Source: Deltaproteobacteria bacterium (lineage in GTDB: Bacteria; Myxococcota_A; Polyangia; Polyangiales; JADJMO01). From it: DNA of 64,000 bases. The stretch lies in assembly GCA_016182965.1 (NCBI GenBank), contig JACPFM010000009.1:1-64000 (forward strand). The letters run 5' to 3'. The translations under genes and the position numbers were made by a program. This document shows, piece by piece, positions 34,612 through 42,376 of the stretch. The stretch's first letter is position 1. Every line of letters starts with the position of its first letter. Under the pieces are notes generated by a model, which made no database searches, had not been told where the DNA came from, and was given only the letters and a program-made list of their open reading frames with translations.

Positions 34612-34783
34612 GGGGCTCCACGCGAGAAGTGGGGCGATCTCGGGACGGAGTCAATCGCTCCTCCACGGATCGCCTGTCAGTGGCGTGCGGCACCGGCAGC
34701 GTCGATCGCGGCGCGGAGCCGCACGCCGCGACGAGCGCCGCCCCGCCCACATCCTGGCCCGTGCCAGCCATGCGCGACGGCCT

Positions 34784-35323
34784 TCATCGACCACGGCAGC
34801 TCTTCCTGCCAGCGTCGCCCGAGCAGGCCCCGCCGGTCTCCGCGCCCAATAACGCCCTGGCCCCCTTCGCCACGGCGCTCAGCTCGCCGAGGCAGCACCC
34901 GCCGGAAGGGTTCGCGCGCTCGCACCGGCACTCGCCTGCTCGGATCGCCTCCTTTACACGTTGCAAGATCGAGGAGCCGCCGGTCGCGAGGATCTCGGCG
35001 CGGATCTGATCGCGCGTGAAGCCGAAGCAGTAGCAGACGGGGATGGGGTCCTCCGCCTCCTTCGCCCCGACGCGGACAAGGGCCTGGCGCTTGTGGACCG
35101 AACGACCGTCGGCGCCGTAGTAGAGGATGTCGCAGTCGCGGCTGCCGCAGAACCGGCGCTCGATGACCAGCAGTCCGAGCGCGGCCTCTCGCGGCAGGAT
35201 CGCCTCGAGGGTGGCGTTGGCCACCGGGCGACCGACGGCGCCGCACCCGGGGCAGGACGCGGCGTTCCCGCGCGAGGCCCTCGCGTCGTCCTCGCATGGC
35301 TCGGCGTCGCAACAGCGCTCCAT
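34784..35323 (-). CDS. CopZ-like [2Fe-2S]/zinc metallochaperone domain protein
   Basis: A 179-residue cytosolic protein. The N-terminal Cys cluster (ERCCDAEPC) and zinc site 'SCPGCGAVGRPV' are followed by 'RRFCGSRDCDILYY'. A BFD-like [2Fe-2S] domain comes next: 'IPVCYCFGFTRDQIRAEI', 'GECRCERANPSGGCCLGEL'. This is the N-terminal part of Archaeoglobus-type CopZ, which delivers copper. The HMA half is supplied by the separate gene 9 bases upstream (35333-35680), an apparent fission of CopZ. It probably belongs to copper or mercury handling. Confidence 0.82.
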   Translation of the reverse strand: MERCCDAEPCEDDARASRGNAASCPGCGAVGRPVANATLEAILPREAALGLLVIERRFCGSRDCDILYYGADGRSVHKRQALVRVGAKEAEDPIPVCYCFGFTRDQIRAEILATGGSSILQRVKEAIRAGECRCERANPSGGCCLGELSAVAKGARALLGAETGGACSGDAGRKSCRGR

Positions 35324-35332
35324 CCTCGTCCC

Positions 35333-35680
35333 TCAACCAGCGACGCTGGCTTTGTACCCGAGCTTGCTGACGGCCTCCACCATCTGCGCGGGCGACGCCT
35401 TCGCGGGGTCGTACTGCACGACCGCGCCCTTGTCGGCCATCTTCACCTCGCTCACGCCATCGATCGATCGCAGGGCCTTCTTGACGCCGACCGCGCAGGC
35501 TCCGCACGTCATGCCCTCGATCGCGAGCGTCACCGTCTTCGTGCCCGCGACGCCTTGGGGCGAAGCCCCCGCGTGCGCGACTGCCGGCGCGCAACACGCC
35601 CCGCGAGCTCCCGCGTAGGCGAGCGCCCCGGTGCCGACGATCGCCGTTGCTCCTGCGAGGACCCAGACCGCGATACGCAT
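35333..35680 (-). CDS. HMA-domain metal-binding protein, exported
   Basis: A 115-residue protein. The signal/anchor 'IAVWVLAGATAIVGTGALAY' is followed by an HMA domain 'VTLAIEGMTCGACAVGVKKA' with the MTCGAC motif, ending 'KLGYKASVAG'. Two further Cys (ACCAP) lie just after the signal. AGGAG upstream decides the ATG at 35680. It is similar in layout to the MerP-like protein at 20504 but closer to copper chaperones. It is co-directional with the CopZ-like gene and close to a merA remnant. Confidence 0.85.
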   Translation of the reverse strand: MRIAVWVLAGATAIVGTGALAYAGARGACCAPAVAHAGASPQGVAGTKTVTLAIEGMTCGACAVGVKKALRSIDGVSEVKMADKGAVVQYDPAKASPAQMVEAVSKLGYKASVAG

Positions 35681-35837
35681 TGGAAAGTCTCCTGAAGTGC
35701 GGGCACCGCCTGTCGGGCCCGACATACCGAGTACGTCGTCACAGCAATGCGGGTGCCATCTGCCGCTAACCGGTCGTCCGCGCGCCAGCTTCGAAGATCG
35801 CGGGCGATCCGGCAGAGGCCGGTCCGTTCTGGGATTC

Positions 35838-35866
35838 CATTTTGGAGGATCGCACCGTCCAAAATG
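35838..35866. repeat. AT-rich inverted repeat
   Basis: CATTTTGGA (35838-35846) pairs perfectly with TCCAAAATG (35858-35866) around 11 bases. It lies between the divergent HMA gene and the merA remnant. It could be an operator, an element end or a recombination scar. Confidence 0.45.
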
Positions 35867-35904
35867 ATCGCCGGAGCGCCCGCGAGCGGGCGCGCCCGAG
35901 CATC

Positions 35905-36297
35905 ATGGACCTCCGCGTGGTGCCCCGCGTGACGTTCACCGATCCCGGGATCGCGTCGGTCGGGCTCACCGAGGCGCAGGCCGGCGAACGCGGCGTCGAT
36001 GTCGCCGTCGCGACGCTCCCGATGACGCACGTGCCCCGCGCGCTCGCGGCGCGCGACACGCGCGGGCTCGTGAAGCTGGTCGCCGACGCGAAGACCAACC
36101 TCCTGGTCGGCGCGCACGTGCTCGCGCCCGAGGCGGGCGAGATGATCCAGGCCGCGGCGATGATGATCCGGTTCGACCTCCGCGTCGACCAGATCGCGGC
36201 GATGCTGCACCCCTATCTCACGAACGCCGAGGCGTTGAAGCTGGCGTGTCTGGCGTTCACGAAGGACGTCGAGAAGCTCTCGTGTTGCGCGGCGTGA
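35905..36297 (+). pseudogene. C-terminal fragment of mercuric reductase (delta-merA)
   Basis: A 130-residue frame equal to the dimerisation domain of MerA: 'RVTFTDPGIASVGLTEAQA', 'LVADAKTNLLVGAHVLAPEA', 'HPYLTNAEALKLACLAFTKD' and the C-terminal LSCC that binds Hg(II). The FAD and NAD(P)H domains (over 300 residues) are missing upstream, and no ribosome site supports the ATG. It is clearly a truncated gene, not a small chaperone, although expression as a stand-alone domain cannot be excluded. It is a second, independent merA remnant besides 20972-21088. Confidence 0.85.
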
Positions 36298-36363
36298 ACA
36301 GCCGGCGGTCGCTGAGCCAGCGAGGGCGCACGCGCATGATCCGGGCACATCGCCGCAGCACCG

Positions 36364-37842
36364 TCAGAAGCTCGCGACCGCGGTGAATCGACTCGAAACG
36401 AACGCGGCGTTCCCCGATGCCGTATCGGGAACGATCCCCTGCATCACCGCGAGCTCCGGGGACACCCACCGTCGAACGTAGGTGTCCCAGACCACGAGTA
36501 CGTCCTTGATGACCCGCCACTTGGCGTTCACCATGACCGTTTGCACGTTCGTGTTGAGGTAGTCGTCGTCGGCGTACACCGCCCACGTGGCGTCCGCCTG
36601 TCCATAGTAGAACCCGGCGCCGAGCTGCACCTGGCCCGGCTCCTTGAAGTCTCCGGCCGACACGTGGGTCAACCATGCGAGCGCGGGAGCTTTTCCTCCG
36701 GGGCGGTACGCTGTCGCGCCGAAGTTGTACGCCGCGTCGAACGTGAGGCGTATCGGCAGCTTGCTCTTCAGCAAGAGCTCGATCCCTGCGTTCCCGAGCC
36801 TGAACTTCGAGTTGTAGCGCTCGCACGCGGGGAGGGAGTTGGAGCCGGACGAGAACGCGCTGCAGTTCAAGTCGTTCGTCCCATCGGGCGGGCCGCCGCG
36901 CGACGCGGCGTTCGAGGGGGAGCGCAGGGCGACGTTCGTCGAGCGGTTGCGATAGACGCCGGCCGTCATCGCCTGCGGCCGGCCAGCAGCGAAGCCGTCC
37001 AGGTTGTGGAAGACGTGGAACCCGACCCCCCACGATACGTCGACGCTCTCTCCGAAACCCAGCACTCCGTTGACCTGGTTCACGAACAACGTCGCGCCGC
37101 GTGCGGGGTCCGTCGTGATGATCTGGTCGAGGTAGTACTGACCCGCGACGAGCCGAAGCGACTTCATCGCCCCAAAGCTCGGGAACGACACGATCTCCGC
37201 AGTCCCCGCGGGTTGGACGTCGTCGTCGTGCCACACCGACGATCGCCAGACCGCCCAGGGCTTCCAGATAGGAATCTCCTGCTTGCCCAACCGAAGCTGG
37301 AACCAGGAGGCCGGCTTCCAGTTCAAGTAGGCGCGATCGAAGTTCACGAAGCCGGAGCGGCCGCTGCCGGCCTCAGGGCCGGCGACCTCGCCCGGGCTGG
37401 GCGATTGCCCGAACGACTCCCACCCGGTGCTCGGGTAGCGCGGATCCGCGTTGGTGATGCGGAACCCGAGCTCCCACTCCGGGTTCGGCTGGTACTTGCC
37501 CTCGATTCGGAGGCGATATCGGTTGCGGTAGCTGTGCTCCGTGTCCAGGTGCGCGACGTTTCGCATGTACTCGAAGCGGTAGCCGACGTCGCCCGAGAAC
37601 CGGAGCTTCTGGTTCGCGTCCGAGCCGGCGGCGCGATTCTTCTCGGACGCGGCCGCTTCGAGGCCCTTCAAGCGTGCCTCGTGATCCGACATTTTCGGGT
37701 GGTCGGCTCCCGGCTCGTCCTTCTTCTCCGGCATCGGGGCCGGCGGCGCGGCGTTCGCCTCCGCGGCTGCCCCGCTCACCTGCGCGAGCGCGTTCGAAGT
37801 CGACAGCACGACGACCAAAGCGGTGCATCCTCGAGAGATCAT
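36364..37842 (-). CDS. Outer-membrane porin-like protein with N-terminal coiled coil
   Basis: A 492-residue protein. A signal peptide (cleaved near ALAQ) is followed by a charged coiled-coil segment (about 40-75, 'DHEARLKGLEAAASEKNRAA'), then a long beta barrel starting 'LRFSGDVGYRFEYMRNVAH' and ending 'FVSSRFTAVASF' with terminal Phe. Trp/Tyr-rich strands such as 'WFQLRLGKQEIPIWKPWAVW' resemble putative porins in Gcw_chp/alginate-export-type families. It probably forms an outer-membrane channel; the solute is unknown. It stands alone between the merA remnant and the hemerythrin gene. Confidence 0.82.
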   Translation of the reverse strand: MISRGCTALVVVLSTSNALAQVSGAAAEANAAPPAPMPEKKDEPGADHPKMSDHEARLKGLEAAASEKNRAAGSDANQKLRFSGDVGYRFEYMRNVAHLDTEHSYRNRYRLRIEGKYQPNPEWELGFRITNADPRYPSTGWESFGQSPSPGEVAGPEAGSGRSGFVNFDRAYLNWKPASWFQLRLGKQEIPIWKPWAVWRSSVWHDDDVQPAGTAEIVSFPSFGAMKSLRLVAGQYYLDQIITTDPARGATLFVNQVNGVLGFGESVDVSWGVGFHVFHNLDGFAAGRPQAMTAGVYRNRSTNVALRSPSNAASRGGPPDGTNDLNCSAFSSGSNSLPACERYNSKFRLGNAGIELLLKSKLPIRLTFDAAYNFGATAYRPGGKAPALAWLTHVSAGDFKEPGQVQLGAGFYYGQADATWAVYADDDYLNTNVQTVMVNAKWRVIKDVLVVWDTYVRRWVSPELAVMQGIVPDTASGNAAFVSSRFTAVASF

Positions 37843-37968
37843 GGGTATCTCACTTCGTCGAGCCAGCGGCCTCGGCGGGTCGGCACGGACTCGTCGTGCC
37901 GGGCCGGAGATGTGAAATCGAATGGAAACTGGAGAACCTTGCAGCCCATTGCGGACGCGGGGTGTGGA

Positions 37969-38604
37969 TCAGTCCACGGATCGGAGCGAACGGACCGTCT
38001 CCCAGCGAAGCGCGGCCCGCCTCGGCGCCGAGTGCGGCCGAGCGGGCGCAGGATCGACGAGCATGCTCATGCCCCCGCCGCGAGAACGGCACTCGGCCAG
38101 CAGCGTGGCGTTCTCTGCGTCGGCCAACGCCGTACGTAGCGCCGGGAAGATCACGCGCTCTTCGAGAGCGAGGTGATCGAGCAAGAGCGTCTCGGCCTCG
38201 CGCACGCGATCCGAGAGCTCGCCCCGGAGCGAGCGGAGGAGTCTTGGTGCATCGGCGACGAGACGAAGGACGTGCGCGAGATCCTCCGAGACGCGATCGA
38301 CCGCCGGGTGCTCCTCGGCGATCCGATCGATCGCGTCGAGGACCTCGGGACCGGACGAGCTTAGGCGCAGGCGCGGGGTCATCGACCGATCCTCGTCCTC
38401 GGCGTGCAGTGGGACGCCAATCCAGAAGGAGCGCTCGGCGGCGTGGGCCATCTCGCGGATCTCGGGCGCGGGAAGCGCAACTGCGTTCGTGAGTCGGGCG
38501 GCCACGCGAACGAACCTCCGGACCCGTACGTGAAAGCCGTGGAAGAGGTCGACTGGATGCGTTGCTTCGGCGTAGACGAGCGGACGTACGAAAGGGACGA
38601 CCAT
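37969..38604 (-). CDS. Hemerythrin HHE-domain protein
   Basis: A 211-residue protein. The repeated helix-turn motifs of the di-iron HHE fold are visible: 'HPVDLFHGFHVRVRRFV', 'GVPLHAEDEDRSM', 'IAEEHPAVDRVSEDL', 'LLLDHLALEERVIFPALR'. It should bind a non-heme di-iron centre and sense or store O2 or NO, or protect iron enzymes. The start at 38604 has only weak upstream signals, so the N-terminus may differ. It lies divergently upstream of the cytochrome module. Confidence 0.75.
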   Translation of the reverse strand: MVVPFVRPLVYAEATHPVDLFHGFHVRVRRFVRVAARLTNAVALPAPEIREMAHAAERSFWIGVPLHAEDEDRSMTPRLRLSSSGPEVLDAIDRIAEEHPAVDRVSEDLAHVLRLVADAPRLLRSLRGELSDRVREAETLLLDHLALEERVIFPALRTALADAENATLLAECRSRGGGMSMLVDPAPARPHSAPRRAALRWETVRSLRSVD

Positions 38605-39168
38605 GAGCTGAGAGCGCGACGAGGGACTTGGGGCAACGGCGATCGCATGCGCGCTCCGTCGTTGGGAGCGACTGCGAAGCCGACCAACGGTCAGGGACAA
38701 GAGGCCGTATCGATCGGAGCGCAGAGTGCGTGATGACGGAGCGCGCACGCTTGCGGGGTTGTCGAGCAAGTACCGGTCCAACGTTCGCCCTGGGGCGCGC
38801 GCCCGCACGTCGCTCGACGACCCAGGCGGTTTCCTCCGTCGTCCGCGCACCACGAGGCACACGAGCGGCGGCGGGCGAGCGCTGGATGGAAGGAGAGATG
38901 CCAGCGCGGCGAACAGTTTGTTTGCGCCCGACGCGACGATGCGCGCGCGGGCAGGCTGGGCTTCGTTTCGAAGCCGGGTAGCCGTCTGGATCGTCGCGCG
39001 ACTCGCCAGGCGAAGGCGCGCCGGAGAGAAGTCTGGCTGCGTCGCCGGCAACTCTCCTTTCGTTCGCGTCGTCGGTCGGCCGACATCGGCCGAGGCTCCC
39101 TGCCCGTTCCCCGCGCGATCCCCGTCGAAATGGCCCGTCGATCGACGATGCGCCGAGACGCTCGCCTG
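38605..39168. other. Gene-free stretch upstream of the cytochrome module
   Basis: About 560 bases with open frames on both strands but no recognisable domain or start signal. It should contain the promoters for the divergent hemerythrin and cytochrome genes; a sigma54-like site follows at 39169. Confidence 0.4.
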
Positions 39169-39184
39169 TGGACCGCTCCTTGCT
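39169..39184 (+). promoter_or_regulatory. Sigma54-like (-24/-12) promoter for cytochrome module
   Basis: TGGACCGCTCCTTGCT has GG-N10-GC spacing and an exact TTGCT. The predicted start is near 39195, about 95 bases before the ATG at 39289. The module encodes its own NtrC-type activator downstream (44350-45720). Confidence 0.5.
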
Positions 39185-39288
39185 CATGGCGACCTCGAGG
39201 TATCCGCCGACGCGCGCGCCTCGCCTTGCCCGCGACCTTGCGGCGGATGAAGAACGCGCCCGCGCCTAACCAACAAGCAGGTCGTCCG

Positions 39289-39696
39289 ATGATTCGTTTA
39301 CCCCGCGTCAGCTCGTATCTCCCCGTCGCCGCGCTGCTCACCACCTTCGGCTGCGACCGCGGCGCACCGAGCGGTCCCGAGGGCGCTGCTTCGACCGCGA
39401 GCGCCACGAGTGGCGCCGAAGACGCCAAGCAGGTCTTCGCCCAGCGCTGCGTTGCCTGCCATGGCCAGAGCGGCAAAGGCGACGGCCCCGGCGCGGCGTC
39501 GCTCGACCCGAAGCCGCGCGATTACACGAGCGCTCAATGGCAGGCGAGTGTGACCGACGACGATCTCCGCAAGGTGATCGTGAAGGGCGGCGCCGCAGTG
39601 GGGAAGAGCAACCTCATGCCCCCGAGCCCGGATCTCGAGTCGAGGCCGGAGGTCGTGAGCGGGCTCGTCAGGATCGTTAGAGGCTTCGCCAAGTAG
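39289..39696 (+). CDS. Monoheme c-type cytochrome lipoprotein (paralogue of 15801-16181)
   Basis: A 135-residue protein. The signal (LLTTFGCDRG) ends in a lipobox Cys, followed by a Gly/Ala/Ser linker, the heme motif in 'AKQVFAQRCVACHGQSGKGD', and axial Met in 'SNLMPPSPDLES'. It is about 75% identical by eye to the cytochrome at 15801 over the domain. ATG 39289 gives the cleanest lipoprotein signal; 39247 is an in-frame alternative. It is followed after 79 bases by the 12-heme cytochrome, and probably passes electrons to or from it. Confidence 0.88.
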   Translation: MIRLPRVSSYLPVAALLTTFGCDRGAPSGPEGAASTASATSGAEDAKQVFAQRCVACHGQSGKGDGPGAASLDPKPRDYTSAQWQASVTDDDLRKVIVKGGAAVGKSNLMPPSPDLESRPEVVSGLVRIVRGFAK

Positions 39697-39775
39697 CCCG
39701 CCGCGGCCGATCGGTCGTCAATCAGCCGGCAGTGGACAGAAACTGATCATGCGTGACTCCGAGAGGTGAGCTTCG

Positions 39776-42223
39776 ATGAAGACGTCCCTTCGTGAATGCG
39801 TTCGTCCTTCGACAGGCGCCGCGCGGCTCTCCACCGTCGCCATCGTCGTGGCGATCGGCTCGTTCGCCGCCTGCAGGAAGGATCACCCCGCGACGCAGGG
39901 CCCCTCCCCAGCGGCCTCGGCGTCCGCGTCGGCGCCGGTCGGCCGCTGGGATCCGGCGATCTCCGCGCGCTTCGAGAAGGTCGACCCGGCCCGCGCCAGC
40001 GAGAAGGGGTGCCTCTCGTGTCACGAGGGCATCGAGACGATCAGCGAGAAAATGCAGCCGTTCTTGATCTCGTTCGGCGGAGGCAAGCAGGGGTTCGAGT
40101 GCACCGTCTGTCACGGCGGCAAGGCCGACGCCCCGACCAAGCCGGCGGCGCACGAGAACATGTACCCGAACCCGAGCAGCATGTGGGCGCTCAATGAGGG
40201 GAAGGGCTGCGCCAAGTGCCACAGCGAGAAGGGCGCGCTCACGACGCTGATGGGCAAGCCGAAGGACCACCCCTCGGGCGGCGAGCTCATGTCCGTCGAG
40301 TCGAAGGCCACGGACCCGACGGGGGCGAGCGGCAAGAACCATGTCTACCGCATGGAGCGGGCGCTGATGGCGCTCGAGACCGGCAAGGCGAACAAGGTCC
40401 TCTCGTCGAACGGCGTCATCGAGAAGGGCACCTTCCCGTACGCCAACTTCGACATGGACGACCCCGACGGTAAGACCCCCGCGGTGGGGAGCGGTCGATA
40501 CAAGGAGTGGATCGCCAAGGCGCTCGAGGGCAAGGTGATCACCGCGCTCGACCACGTCTCGGCGATCCCGAACCTGCAGGAGGGCGCGAAGCTCTGGGGC
40601 GAGGAGAAGGCCGGCTTCGCGGACATGCACCGAAAGCAGTGCGGTCGCTGTCACGTCTTCGGCGAGGGGCGTTCGAAGCGCGGCGATCACAGGGCGGGCG
40701 GGTGCGCAGCGTGCCACGTCCTCTACAACAACGACGGCCTCTACGAGGGCGGAGATCCCACGATCCCGAAGGATCGCGGACCGCACATGATGACCCACCG
40801 GCTCACGGTGGACATCCCCGCGGAGCAGTGCACGCACTGCCACACGCGCGGAAAGCGCATCGGCTCGACGTTCACCGGCCTGTTCGAGCACGCCTACGTC
40901 GGCACCGGCCAGACAGGCCCCTTCGACGAGCACGGCAAGCCGCAGACGCCGCTGTTCACGAAGGAGTACAACCACGTGCGAGCCGACGTCCACGCCGAGC
41001 GCGGGATGTCCTGCAACGATTGCCACTCCAGCATCGACGTCCATGGCGACGGGAACATCTACCCGGTGACGTTCTACCAGGTGGAGGTCGGCTGCGCGGA
41101 CTGCCACGGGACGCCTCAGAAGTACCCGTGGGAGCTACCCGTCGGGTACGGCACACCCGTCGAGCTCCCGGGCGGCGCGCGTGGGACCGCGAAGGTCGGC
41201 GACAAGGAATACCTCATCACCACGCGCGGCAACGCCCGCACACGCTGGGTTCGCGAGGGCGACAAGGCCTTCATCGTCGCCTCGCGCGACGGGAAGCCTC
41301 GCGAGATCCCGCTGCTGAAGAACCGAGCGTTGAACCACTCCTGGAAGACGCAGCAGGGGCACGTGGCGATGGAGGTGGTCTCGCAGCACATGGAGAAGCT
41401 CGAGTGCTACGCGTGCCACTCGACGTGGGCGCCGCAGTGCTACGGCTGTCATATCAAGTACGACGCTCGGAAGATGGGCACCGATTGGCCGGGCTCGGCA
41501 ATGAACCACGACCCCTTCGGCAAGCAGCGGATCGTCCAGGCGCCGGGTGACATCGCCATCGAGAACGTCGGGTTCATGCGCTGGGAGAGCCCGATCCTCG
41601 CCGTGAACTTCAAGGGTCGGGTCGCGCCGGCCATCCCTGGGTGCGAGACGGTCTGGAACTTCGTCGACAGCAATGGCGTCCTGACGGCCTCCAACAAGGT
41701 GTACACGACCTCGACGGGACATCCATCTCCCACGCTCGCACCGCTGCAGCCGCACGCGAACACGGCCGCGGCCCGCACGTGCGAGAGCTGCCACACCGAT
41801 CCGAAGGCGATCGGATACGGCGTCGGCAAGAGCCGGTGGTCGGTCGCGATGGAGGGCCCGGGCGCGCACTTCGGCGCTCAAGGGACGGGCGCGCTCGGCG
41901 ACATCCCGTGGTCCAAGGCCGCGAAGCCCCAGATCCCGGCGATGCCCGCGTTCCCGTACGCGTGGGACCAGCTCGTCACGCGTGACGGCAAGCAGGTCCA
42001 GAACATGCCCCTGCTCGCCGATCGCCCTCTGAACGCCGCCGAGCGAAACCTCGTCGAGCGCGAGGGCCTCTGCGTCGCGTGCCATCAGTTCTACAACACG
42101 CCTAAGTGGGAGCGCGTGCGGAACAAGCTGCGCTCGAGTCTCAAGGTCGACGGGCGCGCGCTGACGCCGGAGGAGCACGACAAGGCGGTCGTCGGCGCGC
42201 TCGACGCGCTGGCCGGGCCTTGA
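39776..42223 (+). CDS. Dodecaheme c-type cytochrome lipoprotein
   Basis: An 815-residue protein. A lipobox (SFAACRKD) is followed by twelve CxxCH motifs: CLSCH, CTVCH, CAKCH, CGRCH, CAACH, CTHCH, CNDCH, CADCH, CYACH, CYGCH, CESCH, CVACH. They are spread unevenly: eight in the first 445 residues, two near 545-560 and two near the C-terminus. A heme-free stretch of about 100 residues after the eighth motif has a beta-rich look ('GVEL'-like region 'VELPGGARGTAKVGDKEYLI'). It is probably surface- or periplasm-anchored and serves extracellular or trans-envelope electron transfer. GAGAGGTGAG precedes the ATG. The kinase gene follows after 153 bases. Confidence 0.92.
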   Translation: MKTSLRECVRPSTGAARLSTVAIVVAIGSFAACRKDHPATQGPSPAASASASAPVGRWDPAISARFEKVDPARASEKGCLSCHEGIETISEKMQPFLISFGGGKQGFECTVCHGGKADAPTKPAAHENMYPNPSSMWALNEGKGCAKCHSEKGALTTLMGKPKDHPSGGELMSVESKATDPTGASGKNHVYRMERALMALETGKANKVLSSNGVIEKGTFPYANFDMDDPDGKTPAVGSGRYKEWIAKALEGKVITALDHVSAIPNLQEGAKLWGEEKAGFADMHRKQCGRCHVFGEGRSKRGDHRAGGCAACHVLYNNDGLYEGGDPTIPKDRGPHMMTHRLTVDIPAEQCTHCHTRGKRIGSTFTGLFEHAYVGTGQTGPFDEHGKPQTPLFTKEYNHVRADVHAERGMSCNDCHSSIDVHGDGNIYPVTFYQVEVGCADCHGTPQKYPWELPVGYGTPVELPGGARGTAKVGDKEYLITTRGNARTRWVREGDKAFIVASRDGKPREIPLLKNRALNHSWKTQQGHVAMEVVSQHMEKLECYACHSTWAPQCYGCHIKYDARKMGTDWPGSAMNHDPFGKQRIVQAPGDIAIENVGFMRWESPILAVNFKGRVAPAIPGCETVWNFVDSNGVLTASNKVYTTSTGHPSPTLAPLQPHANTAAARTCESCHTDPKAIGYGVGKSRWSVAMEGPGAHFGAQGTGALGDIPWSKAAKPQIPAMPAFPYAWDQLVTRDGKQVQNMPLLADRPLNAAERNLVEREGLCVACHQFYNTPKWERVRNKLRSSLKVDGRALTPEEHDKAVVGALDALAGP

Positions 42224-42376
42224 CCGGAAGCCGGCCGGACGAGGGCACGACTCGCACGCTCGAGGCGCCGCTCGTCGGGGCAGTGAGGCCCCGCGGGCGG
42301 CGCCTGGCTCGCAGGTGCTATCCTGCTTGGCGTCGGTGGCGACCGGCTGCCGAGCGGTCCGAAGGGGGGCCGCCGC

